Origin: CALAED01 sp937891035
Lineage (GTDB): Bacteria; Actinomycetota; Actinomycetes; Streptosporangiales; Streptosporangiaceae
Direction: 5' to 3'
Assembly (NCBI GenBank): GCA_035642125.1
Contig: DASQSZ010000145.1
Location: 1-31,704 of the forward strand
DNA: 31,704 bases
This document shows positions 24,622-31,704 of the stretch, in pieces; positions within the stretch are counted from its first letter, which is position 1, and each line of letters begins with the position of its first letter. The position numbers and the translations under genes were made by a program. A model generated the notes under the pieces. That model did not search any database. It had not been told where the DNA came from and saw only the letters and a program-made list of their open reading frames with translations.

Positions 24622-25035
24622 GTGCGACGGTTCTTTACGCTCGGCTGGCTGGGGCTGCACGTGGTGGCGATCGTTCTCGTGACCACGTTCCTCGGCTTTG
24701 GGTGGTGGCAGCTGCAGCGCGCCGAGGATGGCAACATGCGCAGCTGGGGCTACGCCTTCGAGTGGCCGCTGTTCGCCGTCTTCGTGATCGTCATGTGGGT
24801 CAAGATGATGTACGACGATCTGCGCGACACCGGCACGGACGACGACGGCGACGACGGCGATGACGGCGGCGAGGGTGCCGGTGCCGGCGGGCGACCGGCC
24901 GGCTCGGGTGCGGAGGCGCGCGTCCTCGTCCACGTCGCCGCGCATGACGTCCAGAACGGCGAGGACGATCCCGAACTCGCCGCCTACAACCGCTACCTGG
25001 CCCGCCTCGACGACGAGGCGCGCCGGTACAGCTGA
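24622..25035 (+). CDS. Small two-helix membrane protein of unknown function
   Basis: A 137-residue protein with two membrane helices, LHVVAIVLVTTFLGFGWW near residue 12 and PLFAVFVIVMWVKMMY near 49, joined by a short charged loop. The C-terminal half is acidic and disordered (repeated DDG units) and ends in a YNRYLARLDDEARR helix. The WWQLQRAEDGN stretch resembles that of SURF1-like proteins, but the protein is much shorter and lacks their second half. Start chosen at GTG 24622, preceded by a -10-like element and no ribosome site. It forms a pair with the DUF3817 gene, 25 bases apart, on the same strand. Role unknown. Confidence 0.8.
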   Translation: MRRFFTLGWLGLHVVAIVLVTTFLGFGWWQLQRAEDGNMRSWGYAFEWPLFAVFVIVMWVKMMYDDLRDTGTDDDGDDGDDGGEGAGAGGRPAGSGAEARVLVHVAAHDVQNGEDDPELAAYNRYLARLDDEARRYS

Positions 25036-25060
25036 TCACCCCGACCGGAGGAAGAGAGCC

Positions 25061-25393
25061 GTGCAAGGAGCCATCACGCGCTACCGCGTACTGGCCAACG
25101 TGGTGGGGGTGCTCCTCCTGCTGCTGTGCGTGGGCATGGTCGTCAAGTACGGTCCGCCGCGACAGGAGACGATCGTTGCGGTCGTCGGACCGATCCACGG
25201 CTTCCTTTACATGGTTTACCTGGTGACCGCTTTCGATCTTTATCGCCGGACCCGCTGGCCGCTTGGCCGGATGGTCACGATGGTGGCGGGTGGTCTCGTG
25301 CCGTTCCTGGCGTTTGTGGTCGAGCGCCGGATCATCCGCGAGTTGAGGGCGCCGGCCCAGCCCGCCGGAGGGTTTCCGCCAGCAGCGCGGTAA
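25061..25393 (+). CDS. DUF3817 membrane protein
   Basis: A 110-residue integral membrane protein with three hydrophobic helices: VLANVVGVLLLLLCVGMVV, VVGPIHGFLYMVYLVTAF and VTMVAGGLVPFLAFVVE. The IHGFLYMVYL motif after a Gly/Pro turn is characteristic of DUF3817. The GTG at 25061 has GGAGGAAGAG with good spacing. It follows the preceding membrane protein with the same orientation, so they are probably one operon and may form a complex. No biochemical function is established for this family. Confidence 0.88.
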   Translation: MQGAITRYRVLANVVGVLLLLLCVGMVVKYGPPRQETIVAVVGPIHGFLYMVYLVTAFDLYRRTRWPLGRMVTMVAGGLVPFLAFVVERRIIRELRAPAQPAGGFPPAAR

Positions 25394-25407
25394 TTACGGA
25401 GAGTGAC

Positions 25408-25419
25408 TCCCTTAAGGGA
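25408..25419. promoter_or_regulatory. 12-bp perfect palindrome TCCCTTAAGGGA
   Basis: It lies 14 bases after the DUF3817 stop and 243 before the LuxR regulator start. It could end the upstream transcript or be an operator. A second inverted repeat follows within 10 bases. Confidence 0.4.
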
Positions 25420-25426
25420 TTTCCGC

Positions 25427-25443
25427 CAGTTTCGTGTAAACTG
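25427..25443. promoter_or_regulatory. Inverted repeat CAGTTT-N5-AAACTG
   Basis: Perfect 6-bp arms around five bases. With the palindrome at 25408 and an AT-rich stretch to 25495 containing TATATT (25487-25492), this 270-base gap looks like the control region of the LuxR regulator gene. No confident -35 was found. Confidence 0.4.
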
Positions 25444-25662
25444 CCGTGACCTAAGGAAAAAAGTGTAGTTACGTCCAATCGTCTGATATATTCCGGTTGG
25501 TCTTCACGGCGGTGGAGGTACTTCGCAAAGGCCGATCCGCCACGACGCGTGATTGCGTTGCTCCTCGCCGTGCGGACGGGTGCGTTTGCTGTTCCATGAG
25601 GATCTTGGGGTTATCAACCGGCAAGCGGCCGGGCCGGCTGTTCCCCAGGGGCAGAGGGCATC

Positions 25663-26976
25663 ATGTCGCACGGTGTGACGCTGAAGAGCGGCGTCGGAGT
25701 CGCCATTCAGATTCGTAATCGAATGTTCCGCGAAGCGATCGCGGCTCAGTTGGATGGGCAGGCCGATCTCCGAATCGTCGGGACAACCGCATTCTCCGGA
25801 GAACTGCCGCGCCTCGTCGAGCTGCGCAATCCGGAAGTCGTTCTTTTCGAGATCGACTCCGATCAGGGCGACCCGGCGAGCGTGGCCGCCGAGCTGCGGA
25901 TTAGGCATCAGCGGCTGCACCTGGTGGGCCTGTACGACCGGCCCGACCCCGAGGTCGCCGAGCGGTTGCAGCTCGCCGGAGTGAGTCGTCTCGTCGCCTA
26001 CTCCGGCGGCATCGTGGCGCTGCTCGCCGCCGTCCGTCCGCCGACCGGCGGGCCCGCGCTCGAGGCGAACACGCTGCGCCGGGCGGGCTCGCTGATGACC
26101 GACCGTGAGCTGCGCATCCTGCATCTCATCAGCTCGGGCTACACGCTGGGCCAGGTCGCGACGGCGCTGCAGATCACGCCGCGGACCGTAGAGAATTACA
26201 AACGGCGGATCTTCGCCAAGCTGGACACGCACAGTCAGGCGCACGCGGCCGCCTACGCGGTACGCCTCGGCCTGTTGCCCACGTCGGCTGAGACCGAGGC
26301 CCCGAGCCGCCCGCCCGTGGCCGAAGAGACGAGTCCGCACCCGGTCGTGGCCCTGCTGTGCGGACGGCCGGGACCGCTCGCCGACCAGGTCGGGGAAGCG
26401 CTGCTGGCCAACCAGATCCCGCTCATCGTCGACCATTCGAACGAGCAACTCGTCGCGGATCACCCGGCCCGCCACAACAGGGGCACGGTGATCGTCGTAC
26501 TGGTCGATCCGGACCCGGCCGACTGGTCGGTGCCCCTGGACCTGCCGTCGCGCATCGTGGTCGTCCACTCCGCCGCGCTTGGCCAGGCGGAGATGGTCGA
26601 CGCCGTGCTGCGGGGCGCGGACGCGTTGGTCAGCGAGGCGTGGCTGGCCGAGACCCTGGTGCCGGCCTTCCGCATGGTCGAGGCCGGCTACCTGCTTATC
26701 AACGCCGAACAGGCACGCAAGTTCATCGGCGCCGGCTACGCCCGCATGTCCCGGTCGAGCCCGTTCACTCCGATCGAGCTCACCCGTCGGGAACGTCAGA
26801 TCCTGGATTCGATCGATCGCGGCCATTCGGTGAAACAGACGGCGCGCGTACTCGGTATCAGCGTAAAGACCGTGGAGAGCCTGCAAAGCAGGTTGTTCCG
26901 AAAGCTTGGTATACGCAACCGGGCCGAGGCTTTGGTCGTCGCTTACGGACTCGGTTTGGTTCCGGCGAGTGACTAA
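25663..26976 (+). CDS. Tandem two-unit LuxR/NarL-type regulator with degenerate receivers
   Basis: A 437-residue protein built as two receiver-HTH units in one chain. Residues about 11-125 look like a receiver that has lost its acidic pair (IRNRMFREA) and carries Glu63 where the phospho-acceptor Asp is expected. The first LuxR HTH spans about 144-206 (TDRELRIL, ITPRTVENYKRRIFAKL). A second degenerate receiver-like region fills about 228-360 (VIVVLVDPDPADW), and the second HTH spans about 371-434 (TRRERQIL, ISVKTVESLQSRLFRKL). One chain can therefore present two DNA-binding heads without dimerisation or phosphorylation. No sensor kinase is adjacent. The ATG at 25663 has AGAGGG five bases upstream. 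Target genes unknown. Confidence 0.88.
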   Translation: MSHGVTLKSGVGVAIQIRNRMFREAIAAQLDGQADLRIVGTTAFSGELPRLVELRNPEVVLFEIDSDQGDPASVAAELRIRHQRLHLVGLYDRPDPEVAERLQLAGVSRLVAYSGGIVALLAAVRPPTGGPALEANTLRRAGSLMTDRELRILHLISSGYTLGQVATALQITPRTVENYKRRIFAKLDTHSQAHAAAYAVRLGLLPTSAETEAPSRPPVAEETSPHPVVALLCGRPGPLADQVGEALLANQIPLIVDHSNEQLVADHPARHNRGTVIVVLVDPDPADWSVPLDLPSRIVVVHSAALGQAEMVDAVLRGADALVSEAWLAETLVPAFRMVEAGYLLINAEQARKFIGAGYARMSRSSPFTPIELTRRERQILDSIDRGHSVKQTARVLGISVKTVESLQSRLFRKLGIRNRAEALVVAYGLGLVPASD

Positions 26977-27065
26977 CCGAGGCGGCTGAACAATACACTT
27001 TTTTCGGCCCGCCGGCCGCGCCCGTTAGTGAATGCCCCATGTGCAGGCATTTGTTGGCCTTAAGT

Positions 27066-27094
27066 GGCCATGAAATGGTATGGCATTTTTGGCC
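27066..27094. terminator. Hairpin between convergent LuxR regulator and HD genes
   Basis: GGCCA/AAATG on the left and CATTT/TGGCC on the right pair with a small internal mismatch around a 6-base loop. It lies in the 215-base gap between two convergent genes, where a bidirectional terminator is expected. I see no other feature in this gap. Confidence 0.4.
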
Positions 27095-27191
27095 GTCATG
27101 TGCTTAGTGCATTGTCCGGCCATTGCCTGGGGCGACATCTTGGCCGGTAAACCCGTTACCCGAGGCCGACAATAAAGCGTGTCCGCACCGC

Positions 27192-27773
27192 TCAGGCCCC
27201 CCGCCCGCCGAGCGCGTCCCCGAGCCAGTCGAGCGATCCGGTGCGCTGCACCTCCTCGGCGAGCCGTTTGCCGTGCACGGTCTGTAGCTGGGCCAGCGAC
27301 GTGTCGATCCATGGCTGCGCGTTGCGGTAGCCGTGCTCGCGGTACTCGATGGCCTGCAGCAGGCAGTCGAGTTTGTCCGCGTCATGGGCGCAGCGGGCTT
27401 CAAGGCTCGCGTGCTCCTCGTACTCGCCGACCGCGTCCTCGACCACCTGCGCCACCTCTTCCGGCAGTCCCCGCGTCTGGTGGGCGGTGACCTCCTCGTT
27501 CGGCGCCTTGGTGACGTACGGCCGGGACACGTACGGCAGGTCGGTCAGCCGGGATTCCTGGGTGTCGTGGAACAGGCTGAGCAGCGCGGCCCGCTCGGGG
27601 TTGCCGCCCTCGAGCGCGGCCAGCGCCGCCGCGATGATCGCCGCGCGGAACGAATGGTCCGCGACGCTTTCCGGATCATCGACACCGAGGATGAACCAGC
27701 CCGTGCGCCGGAAGCGCTTGAGCAACCCCATCTCGTACAGATAGCCCGTCAATCGCTCCAGGTCATCCGCCAT
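27192..27773 (-). CDS. HD-domain phosphohydrolase (HDDC2/YfbR-like)
   Basis: A 193-residue HD-superfamily protein likely to be a 5'-deoxynucleotidase. The metal ligands are in order: His40 in ADHSFRA, His69-Asp70 in LFHDTQE with Glu73, and the second Asp in AHDADKLD. Members of this group remove phosphate from deoxyribonucleoside monophosphates, which affects the dNTP pool; the exact substrate is not shown here. The ATG at 27773 has GGAGG at six bases, and a longer reading to 27812 adds residues unlike the family. It stands alone between a convergent regulator and a same-strand DUF5808 gene 142 bases upstream. Confidence 0.9.
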   Translation of the reverse strand: MADDLERLTGYLYEMGLLKRFRRTGWFILGVDDPESVADHSFRAAIIAAALAALEGGNPERAALLSLFHDTQESRLTDLPYVSRPYVTKAPNEEVTAHQTRGLPEEVAQVVEDAVGEYEEHASLEARCAHDADKLDCLLQAIEYREHGYRNAQPWIDTSLAQLQTVHGKRLAEEVQRTGSLDWLGDALGGRGA

Positions 27774-27915
27774 GCGCACCTCCAGAACCGGCCCCCCGAT
27801 GTGCGCGGGCAAGCCAGTATGCGCGATGTCTCGCGCGTTGTCATCGGTCAGATCGTGCCAACTCGGTCACATTCGGCTACGCCCGTCGCGGGATAGGGCG
27901 ACAAAACCCCAGAAA

Positions 27916-28155
27916 TCACCTGGCACGCTTGGCGCGCTGAGCACGCGAGGAGCGCCGGAAGCGCACTGGGTGGCAGAGCCAGTAGAAGTTGATGCCGAGT
28001 CCCCATCCGTACGTCTTGGGGGTGAGAATCCGAACGTCATCCGGATTCCACGCCCGCTCCCGTAGCCGAGCGACCGTCGGCCGCCGCCAGTCGTACGGCA
28101 GGCGCCAAAACCGCCCCTGCGCGCGGCGACCGTCCTGATCCGCGTGGCTGCTCAT
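27916..28155 (-). CDS. DUF5808-like small basic protein
   Basis: A 79-residue protein rich in Arg. The conserved core is PYDWRRPTVARLRERAWNPDD followed by RILTPKTYGWGLGINFYWLCHP, a pattern I associate with DUF5808 proteins, in which the mostly aromatic end may touch the membrane. The last 15 residues are basic (RRSSRAQRAKRAR). The ATG at 28155 has AAGAGG six bases upstream. It lies downstream of lon on the same strand, but a strong hairpin separates the two. Function unknown; DUF assignment is from memory of the pattern and moderately sure. Confidence 0.7.
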   Translation of the reverse strand: MSSHADQDGRRAQGRFWRLPYDWRRPTVARLRERAWNPDDVRILTPKTYGWGLGINFYWLCHPVRFRRSSRAQRAKRAR

Positions 28156-28197
28156 CGTGACCTCTTGCACCAACATTCCCCGTCGCCCACCCCCAAA

Positions 28198-28233
28198 CCT
28201 CCCGCAGCGATCATGGGTGATCGCTGCGGGAGG
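28198..28233 (-). terminator. Strong terminator after lon (16-bp perfect stem)
   Basis: Arms 28198-28213 and 28218-28233 are exactly complementary, 16 bp with a 4-base loop, lying 45 bases after the lon stop. In the lon direction the stem is followed by TTTGGGGG, so only a short U run exists. This is the most convincing terminator in the window. Confidence 0.85.
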
Positions 28234-28277
28234 GCGGGCGTACGGCCGGGCGGCCGCCGGGCCGCAGGGGTGAGGTA

Positions 28278-30677
28278 TCACGCGGCGAGTGGCCGCTCCG
28301 CCGCCGCGGCGGGCTCCAGCGCCAGATCGAGGACCTCGCGGACGTCCTTGACCGCGTGGACCGTCAGCTGCTTGAGCACGTCGGCGGGGACGTCGTCCAG
28401 GTCGGGCTCGTTGCGCTTCGGCACCAGCACGGTCGAGATCCCGGCCCGGTGGGCGGCGAGCAGTTTCTGCTTCACCCCGCCGATGGGCAGCACCCGGCCG
28501 GTGAGCGACACCTCGCCGGTCATCGCCACGTCGGATCGAATCGGCCGGCCCGACAGCAACGACGCCAGCGCCGTCGTCATGGTCACCCCGGCCGAGGGCC
28601 CGTCCTTGGGCACCGCGCCGGCCGGCACGTGCACATGGACTCCGCGGTCCTTCAGGTCGCCGACCGGCAGTTCGAGTTCGGCGCCGTGCGAGCGCAGGTA
28701 GGACAGCGCGATGCGCGCCGACTCCTTCATGACGTCGCCGAGCTGGCCGGTGAGCGTCACGCCGACCTCGCCGGTCTCCGCGTCGGCCAGCGACGCCTCG
28801 ACGTACAGCACGTCGCCGCCCGCGCCGGTGACCGCGAGACCGGTCGCCACCCCCGGCACGGCCGTGCGCCGATCCGGCTCGGCGAGCGAGACCTCTGGCG
28901 TGAACCGCGGCCGGCCGAGGTAGTCGGTCAGATCCTCGATCACCACGGGCAACGTCACGTCGCCGAGCGCCACACGCGCGCTGACCTTGCGCAGCACGCG
29001 GGCGATCGAGCGCTCCAGCGACCGCACGCCGGCCTCCCTGGTGTACTCGCCCGCGATCTGCCGCAGCGCCGCGTCGGGGAAGGTGACCTCGGACGGTTCC
29101 AGGCCCGCTTTGACCAGCTGACGCGGCAGCAGGTGATCGCGCGCGATCGTGACCTTCTCGTCCTCGGTGTAGCCGTCGAGCTGGACCAGCTCCATCCGGT
29201 CGAGCAGCGGCCCCGGAATGGCCTCGAGCACGTTGGCCGTCGCGAGGAACAGCACGTCGGACAGGTCGAGCTCCACCTCCAGGTAGTGGTCCCTGAAGGT
29301 GTGATTCTGCGCCGGGTCGAGCACCTCAAGCAGGGCGGCGGTCGGGTCACCGCGATAGTCGGTGCCGAGCTTGTCGACCTCGTCGAGCAGCACGACGGGG
29401 TTCATCGTGCCCGCCTCGCGGATGGCCCGGACGATCCGGCCCGGCAGCGCACCGACGTAGGTGCGCCGGTGCCCGCGAATCTCCGCCTCGTCGCGGACGC
29501 CGCCCAGCGCGACGCGAGCGAACTTCCTGCCCATCGCGCGGGCGACCGACTCGCCGAGCGAGGTCTTGCCAACGCCGGGCGGTCCGGTCAGCGCGAGGAC
29601 GGCCCCCGACCGGCGGCCGCCCACGACCCCGAGGCCGCGGTCGGCGCGCCGCTTGCGCACGGCGAGGTATTCGATGATCCGTTCCTTGACGTCGTCGAGG
29701 CCGGCGTGGTCGGCGTCGAGGATCTCGCGCGCGCCCTTGATGTCATAGGCGTCCTCGGTCCGTTCGTTCCAGGGGACGTCGAGGATGGTGTCCAGCCAGG
29801 TGCGGATCCAGCCGCTCTCCGGCGAGGAGTCGCCGGCGCGTTCGAGCTTGTCGACCTCCTTGAGGGCGGCCTCGCGCACCTTCTCCGGCAGGTCGGCGGC
29901 CTCGATCCGGCTGCGGTGGTCGTCGTTGCCGTCCTCCGCGCCCGCGCCGGTCACCTCGGCCAGCTCCTTGCGCACGGCGGCCAGTTGCTGGCGGAGCAGG
30001 AACTCGCGCTGCTTTTTGTCCAAGCCCTCCTGGACGTCCTTGCGGATCGACTCGGCGACGTCCAGCTCGGCGAGGTGGTCGCGGGCCCAGCCGACCGCGA
30101 GGTCGAGTCGTTCGACGACGTCGACGGTCTTGAGCAGCTGGACCTTCTGCTCGGTGCTGATGTAGGGGGCGTAGCCGGCATTGTCGGCCAGCTCGGACGG
30201 ATCGTCGATCTGCTGCACGATGTCGACGACCTGCCAGGCGCCGCGCTTTTGCAGGATGGCGCTGACCAGGCCCTTGTACTCCTTGGCGAGTTCGGTCGCG
30301 CGCGGCTCGGCGGGCGGGACGTCGATGGTGTCGCCGTCCACCCACAGCGCCGTCCCCGGCCCGCTGGTCCCGGTGCCGATGCGCACGCGGGCGCGGCCGC
30401 GGACGACGATGCCCGGCTCGCCGCTGGGCAGCCTGCCCTCCTGCTCGATCGTCCCGAGTGTGCCGACCGCCGCGTACTGCCCATCGAGGCGGGGCACCAG
30501 CAGAACTCGCGGCTTCACCGTTGAGCGGATGCCCGGCCCGCGCACCCGGTCGGCGGCCCGCGCGGCCTCGACGGCGGCGCGCACGTCACCGTCGGACAGG
30601 TCCAGCGGGACGACCATGCCCGGCAGGACGACGTCGTCGTCGAGTGGCAGCACCGGCAGCTTCAAGGTCTCGCTCAT
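28278..30677 (-). CDS. lon: ATP-dependent Lon protease
   Basis: A 799-residue soluble protease that unfolds and degrades damaged or regulatory proteins. The substrate-binding N-domain begins LPVLPLDDDVVLPGMVVPL, the AAA+ domain has Walker A GPPGVGKTS (365-373) and Walker B VVLLDEVDKL, and the protease domain has the catalytic Ser695 in KDGPSAGVTM and Lys738 in GGVKQK, 43 residues apart as in E. coli Lon. The length is normal for the bacterial LonA type. The ATG at 30677 follows GGAG eight bases upstream; a longer frame to 30719 would cover the operator and is rejected. A HAIR-type operator just upstream indicates repression by HspR, so lon should rise after heat shock. It is monocistronic, ended by the hairpin at 28198. 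Confidence 0.97.
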   Translation of the reverse strand: MSETLKLPVLPLDDDVVLPGMVVPLDLSDGDVRAAVEAARAADRVRGPGIRSTVKPRVLLVPRLDGQYAAVGTLGTIEQEGRLPSGEPGIVVRGRARVRIGTGTSGPGTALWVDGDTIDVPPAEPRATELAKEYKGLVSAILQKRGAWQVVDIVQQIDDPSELADNAGYAPYISTEQKVQLLKTVDVVERLDLAVGWARDHLAELDVAESIRKDVQEGLDKKQREFLLRQQLAAVRKELAEVTGAGAEDGNDDHRSRIEAADLPEKVREAALKEVDKLERAGDSSPESGWIRTWLDTILDVPWNERTEDAYDIKGAREILDADHAGLDDVKERIIEYLAVRKRRADRGLGVVGGRRSGAVLALTGPPGVGKTSLGESVARAMGRKFARVALGGVRDEAEIRGHRRTYVGALPGRIVRAIREAGTMNPVVLLDEVDKLGTDYRGDPTAALLEVLDPAQNHTFRDHYLEVELDLSDVLFLATANVLEAIPGPLLDRMELVQLDGYTEDEKVTIARDHLLPRQLVKAGLEPSEVTFPDAALRQIAGEYTREAGVRSLERSIARVLRKVSARVALGDVTLPVVIEDLTDYLGRPRFTPEVSLAEPDRRTAVPGVATGLAVTGAGGDVLYVEASLADAETGEVGVTLTGQLGDVMKESARIALSYLRSHGAELELPVGDLKDRGVHVHVPAGAVPKDGPSAGVTMTTALASLLSGRPIRSDVAMTGEVSLTGRVLPIGGVKQKLLAAHRAGISTVLVPKRNEPDLDDVPADVLKQLTVHAVKDVREVLDLALEPAAAAERPLAA

Positions 30678-30710
30678 GCTCAGGCTCCATCCCTGGGGAC
30701 TCGGCGAAAA

Positions 30711-30730
30711 TTGAGTCACTCACACTCAAG
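30711..30730 (-). promoter_or_regulatory. HAIR operator (HspR binding site) upstream of lon
   Basis: TTGAGT at 30711-30716, seven bases, and ACTCAAG at 30724-30730 match the HspR-associated inverted repeat CTTGAGT-N7-ACTCAAG in all but the outer C (here A at 30710). It is 34 bases upstream of the lon ATG. In Streptomyces, lon is known to be repressed by HspR through such a site. No hspR is in this window. Confidence 0.85.
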
Positions 30731-31336
30731 AAATCGCAGCCCGATTTTGTTTCCGCCACAACGTTCGCCCTGAGCGATCACCGCGTACTTCCTTGACCTG
30801 GGTTTACCGGGCCATCGAGATTGGGTACTCACAGTCACGAACTGATGACGAAAAGTAATAGCCGATCTTCGGTCTCGGTAAGGGTTCGGGCTGTTTTCCC
30901 AAGCGGCGGGAGGGGCGATGGCATGGCCGCAGGCGACAGGGGTGGCGCGCCGGCCCGCCGTGGGACATGCCGGCTTCGGCTTCGGCTGCGGCCCGTTCGG
31001 CCGAGGGCGTTCGCCGGCGGGCGGGTTCCGGCGACACACCTCGGGTCCTCGGCCGTGCCCGGCCGACGCGCCGATTTGACCGGGCGACGGAGCCGTCCGC
31101 CCCCACGGCTTCGCCGCCCCTCATCGCCAGGCCGGTAGCGCTTTCGGGTGGCGCCGCCGGCCTGGCTCGGGGACACCGGCCACATCTGCCTAGCCCACCG
31201 TGACCGCCGGCCCCATCCCAACCGCGTGGAAAGGAGGTGGCGCGGCCACGAACGAATCCGTTCGCCCATGATCGGCGACTGGCGAAGAGCCAGGTCAAGC
31301 ACAGATTCTGACCAGATCAGAAACTGACCGTTGCGT
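30731..31336. other. Gap of about 600 bases without a supported gene
   Basis: The stretch carries the rest of the lon promoter. A possible ClgR-like box, GTTCGCC at 30763 with GCG at 30774, has a 4-base spacer instead of the expected 5. At 31230 there is a ribosome-site-like AAAGGAGGT, and at 31306-31322 a short inverted repeat TTCTGA-N5-TCAGAA. Open frames in it are GC-driven and show no family pattern. A small RNA or short leader peptide cannot be excluded. Confidence 0.55.
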
Positions 31337-31377
31337 GCACCGGTCCGTGGTCGGCGGCTTCCACCACGGACCGGTGC
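31337..31377 (-). terminator. Terminator after the GNAT gene (15-bp perfect stem)
   Basis: Arms 31337-31351 and 31363-31377 are exactly complementary around an 11-base loop. The stem lies seven bases after the GNAT stop, so it is a good factor-independent terminator for the minus-strand transcript, although no U run follows. Confidence 0.8.
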
Positions 31378-31384
31378 CTTGCCG

Positions 31385-31704
31385 TCAAAGGTCACGCGTC
31401 CAGATCTGCTCGACCAGATCATGGCCGAAGCTATGGTGCTCGCCGTGCTCGGCCAGCCGGAAGCCGGCTCGTTCGTAGACCCTCCTGGCGTCGACCAGCA
31501 CGTCGTTGGTCCAGAGCATGATCGACTTGTAGCCGGCGAGGCGGGCGAAGCTCAGGCACTCGTCGACCAGGCGGGTGCCGATGCCCATCCCGCGGCAGGA
31601 CGGCTCGACGAGCAGCAGGCGCAACTGCGCCGTCGCGTCGTCCCTGCGCACACAGAACACACACCCGACCGGTTCGCCGGCGACCTCGGCGATCCAGGCG
31701 TTCT
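31385..31704 (-). CDS. GNAT family N-acetyltransferase, 5' end outside window
   Basis: The visible 106 codons are the C-terminal part of a GNAT acetyltransferase. The acetyl-CoA loop reads RLLLVEPSCRGMGIGTRLVDECL (the R/Q-x-x-G-x-G/A pattern), followed by GYKSIMLWTND and ARRVYERAGF. Upstream residues NAWIAEVAGEPVGCVFCVRR continue the fold, so the GTG at 31660 is not the start. This exact motif set is common in actinobacterial proteins that fuse a MarR-type DNA-binding domain to a GNAT domain; the first part lies beyond the window, so that fusion is an inference. It ends in a strong terminator. Confidence 0.85.
   Translation of the reverse strand, partial: NAWIAEVAGEPVGCVFCVRRDDATAQLRLLLVEPSCRGMGIGTRLVDECLSFARLAGYKSIMLWTNDVLVDARRVYERAGFRLAEHGEHHSFGHDLVEQIWTRDL

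Noticed and set aside
23838..24737. Upstream extension of the membrane protein at 23034 by 300 codons
   Set aside because: It passes through ogt and the divergent promoter in a different frame and has no motif of its own.
28356..30524. Open frame of about 720 codons antisense to lon
   Set aside because: A mirror of lon codon usage, with no recognisable domain.
31237..31311. 24-codon GTG frame after AAAGGAGG (MARPRTNPF start)
   Set aside because: The ribosome site directly touches the start codon, and I see no family match or further support. Conservation in relatives could revive it.
1..31704. tRNA, rRNA, insertion sequences, prophage
   Set aside because: No T-loop and acceptor combination, transposase motif, terminal inverted repeat pair or integrase was found when reading both strands.

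Overview
The window is very GC-rich, uses GTG and TTG starts freely and packs genes on both strands. Together with a cvnABCD conservon, an HspR-type HAIR operator before lon and an LCP cell-wall enzyme, this points to a filamentous actinomycete, probably of the Streptosporangiales (the order is an inference). I see no phage, insertion sequence, CRISPR or tRNA.

Left part (1-8982, minus strand): a PolA-like exonuclease/polymerase cut by the window edge, a purple-acid-phosphatase-like metallophosphoesterase, then an ABC import locus. Reading from the promoter side, this locus holds a lipoprotein binding protein, two different permeases joined through a tiny ATGA-bounded frame, one ATPase, an O-methyltransferase and a second binding protein paralogous to the first. 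The two binding-protein genes share their leader DNA as well as their coding sequence, so the locus grew by duplication. The substrate is unknown.

Middle (9283-17938): a complete conservon (NIT/HAMP histidine-kinase-like protein, roadblock protein, DUF742 protein, Ras-like GTPase), a convergent STAS protein, and divergent from that an 1189-residue protein with three tandem AAA+ modules. Key residues are missing from the first two modules, so the third is probably the motor. A 15-bp perfect palindrome lies between the STAS and AAA+ genes.

Right part (17953-31704): an LCP ligase, an ABC exporter, two paralogous 50-residue membrane proteins, a glutathione peroxidase, a small HTH regulator with a recognisable promoter, an unknown membrane protein, an Ogt-type DNA repair protein, a two-gene membrane operon ending in DUF3817, a regulator made of two degenerate receiver-LuxR units in one chain, an HD phosphohydrolase, a DUF5808 protein, Lon protease with a HAIR operator and a strong terminator, and the C-terminal part of a GNAT acetyltransferase.

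The best candidates for undescribed biology are the triple-module AAA+ protein, the duplicated-receptor ABC/methyltransferase locus, the double LuxR regulator and the pair of membrane microproteins. All functions are read from motifs and layout only; no database search was possible.
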